Shown piece after piece: positions 53,701 to 60,594 of a stretch of DNA of 64,000 nucleotides. Where the stretch lies: positions 1 through 64,000 of the forward strand of contig NZ_LR588414.1 in NCBI RefSeq assembly GCF_901447155.2, given 5' to 3'. Origin of the DNA: Peptoniphilus catoniae (GTDB lineage Bacteria; Bacillota; Clostridia; Tissierellales; Peptoniphilaceae). The position numbers were made by a program, and so were the translations under genes. The stretch's first letter is position 1, and each line of letters starts with the position of its first letter. The notes under the pieces are model-generated. The model did no database searches. It was not told the DNA's origin and was given only the letters and a program-made list of their open reading frames with translations.

Positions 53701-54209
53701 CCGCCGCCTGCTGCAGCCTTTAGCATAATAGGATATCCTGCTTTTTCAGCAAATTCAAGAGCCTGCTTGTCTGATCTTATAGGCTTATCAATTCCAGGTA
53801 TTGTTTTTACTCCAGCATCGTGAGCAACGATTTTTGATTCGATTTTATCGCCAAGTTTTGCCATAACATCAGCCTGAGGTCCTATAAAAATTAAGCCCGC
53901 CTCTTCACACTTTCTTGCAAATTCAGAATTTTCCGCTAAAAATCCGTAACCGGGATGAATTGCATCAACCTGTTTGCTAAGGGCCAAGGCAATAATTTCA
54001 TCCATATCAAGATAAGCATCAAGAGGGGTTTTCCCCTTGCCTATTAAATAAGACTCGTCCGCCTTTGTCCTAAACATAGCCAGAGAGTCTTCCGCTGAAT
54101 ATATTGCAACACTTCTTATGCCTAATTCTCTACATGCTCTAAAAATACGAATCGCAATCTCGCCACGATTTGCTACCAGTATCTTTTTGATTTTTTTGAT
54201 ATTAGTCAT
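50760..54209 (-). CDS. pyc: Pyruvate carboxylase
   Basis: 1149 residues from ATG 54209; the GTG at 54224 lies before the GGGGGAG ribosome binding site and is rejected. Domains in order: biotin carboxylase (ILVANRGEIAIRIFRA, AAAGGGGRGMRIV, EVNARIQVEHTVTE), the HMGL-like carboxyltransferase (TTMRDAHQSLMATRVRT, HLHTHDTTG), the allosteric linker, and the biotinyl domain with the lysine in IEAMKMETNI near the C-terminus. It makes oxaloacetate from pyruvate and bicarbonate using ATP. Full length, monocistronic. Confidence 0.98.
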   Translation of the reverse strand: MTNIKKIKKILVANRGEIAIRIFRACRELGIRSVAIYSAEDSLAMFRTKADESYLIGKGKTPLDAYLDMDEIIALALSKQVDAIHPGYGFLAENSEFARKCEEAGLIFIGPQADVMAKLGDKIESKIVAHDAGVKTIPGIDKPIRSDKQALEFAEKAGYPIMLKAAAGGGGRGMRIVRNENELLEKFHSAKNEAAKAFGNDAIFVEKYLESPKHIEVQILGDAYGNVVHLYERDCSIQRRHQKVIEFTPAFSVDPKVVDEILKDALKIARSLKYKSAGTVEFLVDKHGNHYFIEVNARIQVEHTVTEMVTGIDLIQSMIRVAEGYRLDSDEIGIKSQESIQLSGYAIQCRVTTEDPLNNFAPDTGRITKYQSSSGFGVRLDGGNAFAGSIITPYYDSLLVKVIAYGRTWKDTISKALRAVREIKVSGVKTNTGFILNVLNSKEFRLGECDTGFLEAHPELFEIVTKPDAELRLMNYIGEIVVNGPNKKDRIYDVPVIPQVNEKNLEGFKGTKQLFDEMGADKFSKWILDQKRILITDTTMRDAHQSLMATRVRTTDMLKIAEATNNNMKELFSSEMWGGATFDVAYRFLHEDPWERLRLLREKMPNILTQMLLRGNNTVGYTNYPDNVVKRFIKHSAEEGVDVFRVFDSLNWLENMRLSIDEVLNNGKIAEGTICYTGDILNENRDKYNLKYYVDLAKEIEKTGCHILAIKDMSGLLKPYAARKLIKALKNEISIPIHLHTHDTTGNGVASVLMAAEAGVDIVDVAINAMSGLTSQPALNSVVAALQNTDRDTGMDLDKIEDINKYWNTVRPVYSDFESDLKSGTTEIYKYEIPGGQYSNFKPQVESFGLGYKFKKVLEMYKGVNDMVGDIVKVTPSSKMVGDFAIFMVQNNLTPENILEEGKNLDYPDSVKSYFRGMMGQPLGGFPKELQKIVLKNEKPITVRAGLLLEDEDFEKDKKYLDDKYHIDAKEDDLLGYALYPKVFEDYLKFRKENGDLWRMPSSVFFHGLMENESIVIPIDEGKNLIVSLIEIGKIDDEGFRNVTFEINGNRRIVKIEDKSSSNKNVNKIQVRFADPNEPGEIGSSIPGKIVSINVKEGSEVKAGDTLMVIEAMKMETNIITNADGKIAQVLVNVNDMVESGQLVATLEQ

Positions 54210-54325
54210 TTTTCTCCCCCACACAAATAATACATACTTATATTTAATTATATAAGCTTTAAGTAAAATAATATATTTTAAATATTATACCACTAATGTA
54301 AAATATTGCTCTAATAATTTGATTT

Positions 54326-54688
54326 TTATAATTTATTTCCACACTTCGGACAAAATTCAAAGCCCTGGTAAACTTCACTGCCACAGTTGGGGCAGGTGAA
54401 AATACCTGTGCTATATTCTCCAATATAGTCTTTATCCGTAATTTCCGGATTAAAACCCCTCTCTATTTCTCTTCCTAAGTCCTTGCTTATTTCATAAACC
54501 TTGTTGCAACAAGTATAACTTGCAAAGTATCTTTTATTAAATTTAAAAACAGGTATAAAAAACAGAGACATATAGCTATAGGTTACACTTATCTTTACTC
54601 TTGCATATTTACCGCAGTCATGAATAGATAAACCGGGGCTGTAATTAAGTTCTTCTTCTTTTTGATTTATTCCCATTACAAAAAACAT
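54326..54688 (-). CDS. Zinc-ribbon protein, unknown
   Basis: 120 residues, AGGAGG SD. The C-terminus is a zinc ribbon (FTCPNCGSEVYQGFEFCPKCGNKL, split as CxxC and CxxC). The N-terminal part contains YFASYTCCNKVYEISKDLG and hydrophobic FFIPVFKFNKRYF, as in small clostridial proteins with a zinc-ribbon tail. No further function can be given. Confidence 0.7.
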   Translation of the reverse strand: MFFVMGINQKEEELNYSPGLSIHDCGKYARVKISVTYSYMSLFFIPVFKFNKRYFASYTCCNKVYEISKDLGREIERGFNPEITDKDYIGEYSTGIFTCPNCGSEVYQGFEFCPKCGNKL

Positions 54689-54783
54689 AGCAACCTCCTG
54701 TCATGATTCTACAACATTTATCAGCTGGAGACTATAGACTATTTTAAATAGAAAAGCTTTTTAAATAAAATTTATAGTTTTTA

Positions 54784-54831
54784 TTGACAAAAAATAAGAG
54801 GGAGCATATACTGTACATATACATCATATAC
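54784..54831 (+). promoter_or_regulatory. Promoter and repeated CATATAC operator of the GntR/ABC operon
   Basis: TTGACA (54784-54789), a 17-base spacer, TATACT (54807-54812). CATATAC occurs three times (54805-54811, 54816-54822, 54825-54831), overlapping the -10 and start site. This fits autorepression by the GntR regulator encoded next. Confidence 0.7.
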
Positions 54832-54845
54832 ACTAAGGTGATTAA

Positions 54846-55214
54846 ATGAATATAATTATATCCAACACAAGTGAAGTTCCCATTTATGAACAAATAAAAA
54901 ATCAGCTTAAAAACATGATAATTTCAGGAGAACTTGCAGAAAATAAACTTCTTCCGGGAATGAGGTCCCTGGCCAAGGATCTCAAGGTTTCGGTTATTAC
55001 CACAAAGCGCGCCTATAATGACCTGGAAACTGAGGGGTTTATATACACCGTACCCGGTAAGGGTTCTTTTGTAAAAAGCTTAAACTCCGATTTAATAAAG
55101 GAGAAAAGCCTGTCTAAAATTGAGGAGCTTTTAAGTGATGCCATTGTTGTAGCAGAGGGAGGCGGCATTGACTTAGATGAACTTATAGAAATACTTGAGA
55201 CTTTGTGGAGGTAG
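54846..55214 (+). CDS. YtrA-type GntR regulator
   Basis: 122 residues, AAGGTGAT SD. N-terminal winged helix (VPIYEQIKNQLKNMIISGEL ... LPGMRSLAKDLKVSVITTKRAYNDLETEGFIYTVPGKGSFV) and a short C-terminal dimerisation part of about 45 residues, the YtrA subfamily. Such repressors control the ABC transporter in their own operon, induced by cell-wall-active compounds. The ABC genes follow directly. Confidence 0.93.
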   Translation: MNIIISNTSEVPIYEQIKNQLKNMIISGELAENKLLPGMRSLAKDLKVSVITTKRAYNDLETEGFIYTVPGKGSFVKSLNSDLIKEKSLSKIEELLSDAIVVAEGGGIDLDELIEILETLWR

Positions 55215-55216
55215 AA

Positions 55217-56062
55217 ATGGAAGCTATTGAAATTAAAAATTTATCCAAGTCCTATGGAGATTTCGCCTTAAAAGACATTTCCTTTACTGTACCAAAAGGT
55301 GCGGTTACAGGACTTATAGGTGCCAACGGTGCCGGAAAAACTACAATTATAAAATGCATATTAGGAATGATAAATTATAAAGGAGATATAAGAGTACTTG
55401 GAGAGGATTTAAAGGATTCGGTAAAAGACAGAATAGGGTTTCTTTTAGAAGATGTTTTTATAAGCAATTATTTAAATTTAAATGAAACAGATAAAATTTT
55501 CTCAAAAATATATAGTAATTGGGACAGCGCCTATTTTAAATATTTAACAAGTAAGTTTGATTTGCCTAATGACAAAATAAATCAAAAATTTTCTAAAGGT
55601 ATGAAAATGGAATATAAAATTGCCATAGCCTTATCCTCAAAACCGGAGCTTTTAATATTTGATGAGCCTACAGGGGGACTTGATCCTGTAGTGAGAAGTG
55701 ACATTTTAGATATTTTTTTAGAGTTTATGGAGGATGAAAACCACAGTATTCTTCTTTCATCTCATATAACAGAGGATTTGGAAAAAATTGCGGACTATAT
55801 TACCTATATAGACAAGGGTAGCCTTATACTCTCAGAGGAAAAATACAACCTTCTTGAAAGCTATGGGATATTAAAATGTTCTAAGGATGATTTGCTTAAG
55901 GTACCTAAGGAATACATTTTAAAGTATAGAGAGGAAAAATATTATTTAGAGGCCTTGATAAAAGATAAAAAGCTTTTGAAATCTAAGTTTCCAGACCTAG
56001 TTATAGACAATATAGGCATAGATGATATTATGGTTTTTTATTCTAAAGGTGAGAATCTATGA
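55217..56062 (+). CDS. ABC-2 type transporter ATPase
   Basis: 281 residues from ATG 55217 with GGAGG 5 bases upstream (the GTG at 55205 overlaps the GntR end and is rejected). Walker A GANGAGKT, signature FSKGMKMEYKIAIAL (a divergent LSGGQ, as in this subfamily), Walker B LLIFDEPTGGLDP, switch His in SSHITED. It powers export by the two following membrane proteins. Confidence 0.93.
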   Translation: MEAIEIKNLSKSYGDFALKDISFTVPKGAVTGLIGANGAGKTTIIKCILGMINYKGDIRVLGEDLKDSVKDRIGFLLEDVFISNYLNLNETDKIFSKIYSNWDSAYFKYLTSKFDLPNDKINQKFSKGMKMEYKIAIALSSKPELLIFDEPTGGLDPVVRSDILDIFLEFMEDENHSILLSSHITEDLEKIADYITYIDKGSLILSEEKYNLLESYGILKCSKDDLLKVPKEYILKYREEKYYLEALIKDKKLLKSKFPDLVIDNIGIDDIMVFYSKGENL

Positions 56063-56703
56063 AAGCGGTTAACCTAGTGGACTTATGTAATATAAAAGCC
56101 CTTATGAAGAATTTAATTTTCAATATAGTTTTAATGTTTATGTATCCTTTAATAAAAGCTTTCAGGGGAGACTTTGACAATTTTGCCTTTATTGTTACCG
56201 TGGTTATAATCAACTATCTGGGGACTATAATATCATCTAACAGCTATTATATTGATGGAAGCAATAAATATCTTCAGTATATGAAGGCTTTGCCCTTAGA
56301 GGTTAAGGATTATGTAGGCTCTAAATTTAAAATTATCGGAATTTTTTCCCTAATAGATATAGTAATTTTAAGCCTTATTGCCTTTATCTCTTATGGAAAT
56401 TTAAAAATTATGCCATTTGTTCTAGCTCTTTCTTGTTTTTTAAATATCCTGGGTCTCTTTAACTTTACTATGATGTTAAAATACAATGAAAATAAATTAG
56501 CTATAGCACCTATATCAATAGACTTTCTTATAGTTGCTGCTATTATTAAGCTACAAAATAATATTGGGCCTGCTGAATTTTTTGAAATCCTTAAAAATTT
56601 TGGCATACTTATGCCTATAGCTATGATTATTTTAAATATTTTTGCTTATTTATTTTTAAGAAGATGTTCTGTGAAAATATTGGAGGAAAGATCCTATGAT
56701 TAA
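56059..56703 (+). CDS. ABC-2 type permease 1
   Basis: 214 residues, six helices, of the ABC-2 membrane protein type (YIDGSNKYLQYMKALPLEVKDYVGSKF is the cytoplasmic loop typical of these). It overlaps the ATPase stop by 4 bases and the next permease by 8. The substrate is unknown. Confidence 0.85.
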   Translation: MKAVNLVDLCNIKALMKNLIFNIVLMFMYPLIKAFRGDFDNFAFIVTVVIINYLGTIISSNSYYIDGSNKYLQYMKALPLEVKDYVGSKFKIIGIFSLIDIVILSLIAFISYGNLKIMPFVLALSCFLNILGLFNFTMMLKYNENKLAIAPISIDFLIVAAIIKLQNNIGPAEFFEILKNFGILMPIAMIILNIFAYLFLRRCSVKILEERSYD

Positions 56704-57367
56704 AGCTTTAATTTATAAGGACTGTGTAAATTTAAAAAAGATGTTTTTTGAGAAAAAAGGTATTTCTCTTTTCCTTATGATTTATTTAATACTTATTTAT
56801 ATCCAGGGAAGTGTTTCGGCATCTACTTATCTAGGCATAATTTCCTATATTGCATTTATTAACACCTTTAACTTCGATAGCGAGGCTAAAAGTACCAACT
56901 ACCTTTTTGGTACGCCGGCAAGGGATAAGTACGTAATATTGGCAAAATATCTCCTGGCATTTATTTTAGGGATAAGTTTTTATTTAATAAGTCTTGGGCT
57001 TACCTTTTTAATAAATTTTATATTTCAGGAAATTTTCAGTTACTCTATAGTTGAAAAACATAAGTTTATGGAGAATATTTTGGCTATAGGACTTTCTCAG
57101 CTTGGAATATTTACAATGTATCTTTTATTTATACCTTTACTTTTTAAGTTCGGTGTGAAATATTTTTTGGTTTTTGTATTTGGATTTTTTGCAGCTATAA
57201 GTATAATTACTTATTTTTTAAAAGATAAGTTTTTATATATTATAGAGCCGATAAAAAATTTAGATGGAATTGTAATTTTTGCAATTGCAGCCGGTATTTG
57301 GCTATTGGCTCTTTTTGTGTCTTACTTGATTTGTAAAAAAATCCTTTCTTCAAGAAAGGTAAGTTAG
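56696..57367 (+). CDS. ABC-2 type permease 2
   Basis: 223 residues, six helices. The start IKALIYKDCVNLKKMFFEKKGISLFLMIY and the loop NYLFGTPARDKYVILAKYLLA follow the same ABC-2 pattern as the previous gene, so the transporter is probably a heterodimer. End of the GntR operon. Confidence 0.85.
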   Translation: MIKALIYKDCVNLKKMFFEKKGISLFLMIYLILIYIQGSVSASTYLGIISYIAFINTFNFDSEAKSTNYLFGTPARDKYVILAKYLLAFILGISFYLISLGLTFLINFIFQEIFSYSIVEKHKFMENILAIGLSQLGIFTMYLLFIPLLFKFGVKYFLVFVFGFFAAISIITYFLKDKFLYIIEPIKNLDGIVIFAIAAGIWLLALFVSYLICKKILSSRKVS

Positions 57368-57424
57368 TAAGAAATACAAAAAATTTAATAATCTATGGGA
57401 CGGCTACTATAGGCTGTCGACTTG

Positions 57425-57467
57425 ACGGATACATTTTCTTAAAGGATAATAAGTGTATCCGTTATTT
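57425..57467 (+). terminator. Hairpin after the ABC operon
   Basis: ACGGATACA pairs with TGTATCCGT, followed by TATTTT. The loop is long (about 20 bases). Confidence 0.65.
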
Positions 57468-57480
57468 TAAAGGTGATATT

Positions 57481-58179
57481 ATGACTGAAAAACTTATAAA
57501 TAATAAAGACTATACAGACTTTCCCTTTGAAGATCTTCCAGGATCTAAATGGATTATTTCAATGATTCTTCTTTTCGGGGGATTTTTAGTAAGCAGTTTT
57601 AACTTTATAAATCCATTTTTATCCTTTGCAATTTTTATAGGATCAAGCTTCGGTTCTCTTTTTGTCCTTAATAGGAGATGGTACAGATACCTTATTAAGT
57701 CAATAGAAGCAAGGGATATCCTGGTAATAATTTTTGTTTTAATACTTACTTATGCTTTCGCCTTTTTATCTTCAAGCTTTATAGACGGAGCCAATATGGA
57801 AGAAAATCCTATTGTCGACCTCTTGGAAAAGGATACAATAAAGCTTCTTGCCCTTATAGTTATAATTCAACTTTTTACGGAAGAGATTCTTTTTGTTGTG
57901 CCATTTTTGTTTTGTTATCATAAGCTTAAGGGCTTAAATAAGGGTGTTGCTTTAATAATTGCCTGGCTGGTAAGCTCGATAATTTTTGGAGCCTTGCATC
58001 TTCCGACCTATAATTATAATTTAGAGCAAAGTCTTATAGTAATATCTTCCATAAGGTTTGCTTTAAGTCTTGCCTATATTTTAAGGAAAAATCTTTTAGT
58101 ATCCTATATAATTCATCTTTTATATGACGGTATAATTTTTGTCTTTGTATTTTTGGCTAAGCTTTATGGGTACTATTAG
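57481..58179 (+). CDS. CPBP-like (Abi) membrane protein with altered active site
   Basis: 232 residues, GGTGAT SD, about seven helices. It has the CPBP intramembrane protease layout: TEEILFVVPFLFCYHKLKG for motif 1 (normally EExxxR) and IIFGALHLPTYNYN for motif 2 (FxxxH). The Glu pair and the His are kept, but the Arg of motif 1 is replaced by Val. It may be a catalytically altered member. CPBP proteins serve in bacteriocin immunity and prenyl-protein-like processing. Confidence 0.72.
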   Translation: MTEKLINNKDYTDFPFEDLPGSKWIISMILLFGGFLVSSFNFINPFLSFAIFIGSSFGSLFVLNRRWYRYLIKSIEARDILVIIFVLILTYAFAFLSSSFIDGANMEENPIVDLLEKDTIKLLALIVIIQLFTEEILFVVPFLFCYHKLKGLNKGVALIIAWLVSSIIFGALHLPTYNYNLEQSLIVISSIRFALSLAYILRKNLLVSYIIHLLYDGIIFVFVFLAKLYGYY

Positions 58180-58202
58180 TTTTAAAAATCTAAGATTTAT
58201 GT

Positions 58203-58309
58203 TATAATAACTTTTGCCCAGTAATTCCGAGTAATCGGGACTTGTTTGAGAGCTCCAAGGATAAAAAAATTAGGGCTTTTTTATTTGAGTTCTCCTAAAT
58301 TAATAGGAG
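58203..58309 (+). promoter_or_regulatory. Structured leader with SD-sequestering hairpin before the ECF S component
   Basis: TATAAT at 58203-58208 (weak TTTTAA -35 at 17 bp) puts the RNA start near 58214. The RNA then has CCGA-GTAA-TCGG, a CTTG...CAAG hairpin followed by ATAAAAAAATTAG, and CTCCTA (58292-58297) pairing with TAGGAG (58304-58309), which hides the AGGAGG ribosome binding site. The layout is that of a translational riboswitch, but it does not match the preQ1-I or preQ1-II consensus by eye. Confidence 0.5.
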
Positions 58310-58317
58310 GTTTTTTT

Positions 58318-58857
58318 ATGCAAAAAATTAGAACGAAAGACTTAGTTATAATTGGCATTCTTATGACAGTTAACGTAGCAGGATCATTTATTGCGGTGGC
58401 GACAAAGGTGCCTTTGCTTCTTGACCACATAGGTACTATGATGATTTGTTTAATCTTCGGTTGGAAGCTGGCTGTTATTTCAGCCTTTGCTTCTTCCTGT
58501 ATAATGACTATTTTATTTGACCCCTATGCCTTGCCCTTTGCACCTACAGGTATGCTTATGATATTTATGGTCGGACTTTTTCTGGAATTTAATATTTTTA
58601 ATAAGCTTACTACACCTTTTGCTATGGCCCTTGCGGTTTTGCCAGGTGCCATTTTGGGAGCCATAATAGCAGGCTATATATTTGGAGGTGTTACTTCCAG
58701 CGGATCATCAATAATAGTCAGGTTTCTTATTAATATGAAACTTAACCCTGCAGTGGCTGTTTTTATAGTTCAGTATTTTATGGAATACCTTGACAGGCTT
58801 ATGTCTTTTTATTTAGTGAATAATATTTATAAGAGGTTAAATCTTGATACGCTATAG
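58318..58857 (+). CDS. ECF transporter S component, candidate queuine/queuosine transporter (QrtT-like)
   Basis: 179 residues from ATG 58318 with AGGAGG upstream; a TTG at 58246 would extend the frame through the structured leader and is rejected. Five to six helices, small size and a glycine/alanine-rich first helix (IRTKDLVIIGILMTVNVAG) are typical of ECF S components. The overlapping next gene is a small radical SAM enzyme. In Clostridioides difficile-type queuosine salvage an ECF S component (QrtT) is linked to the radical SAM queuine lyase QueL, so this pairing suggests queuine or queuosine uptake. The assignment rests on context. Confidence 0.62.
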   Translation: MQKIRTKDLVIIGILMTVNVAGSFIAVATKVPLLLDHIGTMMICLIFGWKLAVISAFASSCIMTILFDPYALPFAPTGMLMIFMVGLFLEFNIFNKLTTPFAMALAVLPGAILGAIIAGYIFGGVTSSGSSIIVRFLINMKLNPAVAVFIVQYFMEYLDRLMSFYLVNNIYKRLNLDTL

Positions 58858-59542
58858 TGAAATTAAAAATAAGAGAAAAAGAGAAATAGTTTTATTAATA
58901 GGTAAACCCTGTTTTTGGAGCAAGTGTACTTTTTGTGATTATATAGACGATAATTGTCTTGACGAAGATTATATAGTAAGGGAAAATTCTAAAATTTTAA
59001 AAAACGTTACAGGCAAGTACAAATCTTTGGAATGTATTAATTCAGGTTCTGTATTTGAACTTCCAAAAGCGACTTTAGAAGAAATAAAAAACCTTGTAGC
59101 GGAAAAGGGAATTTCAAAATTAATATTTGAAGCACACTTCGCCTATAGAAAAAGGCTAAATGAAATAAGGGAATTTTTTGAAGGAACTCAGGTACTTTTT
59201 AAGGTAGGAATTGAAAGCTTTGACAACAATTTTCGACAAGAGGTTCTCAATAAAAATGCAGATTTTAAATCCTACAAGGAGGTAGAAAAATATTTTGATT
59301 CTCCCTGTATAATGGTTGGCATTAAAGGTCAAACAAAGGAAATGATAGATAGGGATATAGAAATAATAGAGAATCATTTTAAATGGGCGACTGTTAATGT
59401 TTTTGTTGAGAACACCACAGATATTAAAAGAGATAATGAACTTGTAAGCTGGTTTATGAATAAGTACGTCTATTTAAAGGATGATGATAGAATAGATTTT
59501 CTATATGAAAACACTGATTTCGGTGTTGGAGGAGCTGACTGA
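58844..59542 (+). CDS. Small radical SAM protein, candidate queuine lyase (QueL-like)
   Basis: 232 residues from TTG 58844 with AAGAGG upstream, overlapping the S component by 14 bases. Cluster motif KPCFWSKCTFC: C23/C28/C31, a Cx4Cx2C spacing instead of the common Cx3Cx2C. A single short barrel follows (VLFKVGIESFDNNFRQEVLNK ... VGIKGQTKEMI) with no auxiliary cluster domain. Known from C. difficile work: QueL converts queuine to preQ1 for tRNA modification. Size, motif style and the ECF neighbour fit; direct homology was not tested. Confidence 0.6.
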   Translation: MIRYSEIKNKRKREIVLLIGKPCFWSKCTFCDYIDDNCLDEDYIVRENSKILKNVTGKYKSLECINSGSVFELPKATLEEIKNLVAEKGISKLIFEAHFAYRKRLNEIREFFEGTQVLFKVGIESFDNNFRQEVLNKNADFKSYKEVEKYFDSPCIMVGIKGQTKEMIDRDIEIIENHFKWATVNVFVENTTDIKRDNELVSWFMNKYVYLKDDDRIDFLYENTDFGVGGAD

Positions 59543-59592
59543 TGTCAGCTTTTTTCTTTGCAAAAAAATTTAAGGTAAAATGTTAAAAACAG

Positions 59593-59647
59593 TTGATTTT
59601 TTAAAGCATCTAACGTATAATTATTATTAAGGTCAAAGAAGGTCAAA
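59593..59647 (+). promoter_or_regulatory. Heat-shock promoter with perfect CtsR operator
   Basis: TTGATT (59593-59598), a 17-base spacer, TATAAT (59616-59621), then GGTCAAA-GAA-GGTCAAA (59631-59647), an exact CtsR direct repeat over the start site of the dnaJ-like/clpB operon. Confidence 0.9.
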
Positions 59648-59676
59648 AAAAGAATTTTCCATAAGGAAGTGATTAC

Positions 59677-60579
59677 TTGAAGTATAGAGATTATTATAAA
59701 ATTCTTGGAGTGGATAAAAATGCAAGTGATAAGCAGATAAAATCCGCTTACAGAAAACTTGCAAAAAAATATCATCCGGATCTTAATCCGGATAACGATG
59801 AAGCTCAGGAAAAATTAAAAGAAATTAACGAGGCTTACGAAGTTTTATCAGATAAGGACAAAAGACAAAAATATGATACCTTCGGCTCAAATTACGATTT
59901 TGCCAACGGAGCCAACTTTGACCCGTCACAATATGGATATTCTTACTCAAAAGGAACAAACAACGGAAATTTTTCTGATTTCTTTAATATGTTTTTCGGA
60001 GATTCAAAAACCACCGGAGGATTCAGTTTTTCAGATATATTTTCAGATATGAATACCGGAAAATCAAGAAGGACAAAGGAAACCAGACAAAGGTACAATA
60101 CCGATATAAGCATTTCCCTTAAGGAAGCTTATAAGGGAGCTAAAAAGGGCATAAGTCTTTACTTAAACGATAAGCCTATAGATGTTGAATTAAAAATTCC
60201 CGCCGGTATAACACCGGGTAAAAAAATAAAGGTAAATGGAGAGAAGTATGGAGTCCCTGGAGATATTTACTTTAAAGTAGGTGTTTACACATCAGACAAT
60301 GAAAAGCTTGAAGGCCTGGATATATATAAGGACAGAGAAATTTATCCTTGGCAAGCGGCCCTTGGGGATTCATTACTTGTTGAAACCTTAAGCGGCAAAA
60401 TAAGAATAAAGCTGCCTAAAAACACTAAGGGAGGTTCTAAAATGAGAATCCCCGGCAAAGGTTTCAAAGATTTAAAAGGCAAGACAGGGGATTTATTTAT
60501 AAGATTTAATATAATAAACCCTGCTAATTTAAGTGAAAAACAAATAAAACTTTATGAAGAGTTAAAAAACATTTCATAG
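59677..60579 (+). CDS. DnaJ-like co-chaperone without zinc finger (CbpA type)
   Basis: 300 residues from TTG 59677 with AAGGAAGTGAT upstream. J-domain 1-68 with HPD (KYHPDLNPD). A Gly/Phe/Ser-rich linker with [14 protein letters not shown] follows, then two C-terminal substrate-binding barrels ([33 protein letters not shown]-like). The CxxCxGxG zinc repeats of DnaJ are missing. It stimulates DnaK ATPase. Here it is paired with clpB under one CtsR operator, which fits a disaggregation team. Confidence 0.9.
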   Translation: MKYRDYYKILGVDKNASDKQIKSAYRKLAKKYHPDLNPDNDEAQEKLKEINEAYEVLSDKDKRQKYDTFGSNYDFANGANFDPSQYGYSYSKGTNNGNFSDFFNMFFGDSKTTGGFSFSDIFSDMNTGKSRRTKETRQRYNTDISISLKEAYKGAKKGISLYLNDKPIDVELKIPAGITPGKKIKVNGEKYGVPGDIYFKVGVYTSDNEKLEGLDIYKDREIYPWQAALGDSLLVETLSGKIRIKLPKNTKGGSKMRIPGKGFKDLKGKTGDLFIRFNIINPANLSEKQIKLYEELKNIS

Positions 60580-60594
60580 GGGGAGAGTGGTATT

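Noticed and set aside
54210-54224. GTG start of pyruvate carboxylase
   Set aside because: It overlaps the GGGGGAG ribosome binding site that belongs to the ATG at 54209.
58214-58290. preQ1-I riboswitch
   Set aside because: A short stem followed by ATAAAAAAATTAG looks similar at first, but the loop lacks the UUCnnGC/ACCC-type residues and the tail does not pair with the loop as required.
58246-58317. Upstream TTG start adding 24 residues to the ECF S component
   Set aside because: It runs through the structured leader, has no ribosome binding site, and the ATG at 58318 has AGGAGG at ideal distance.
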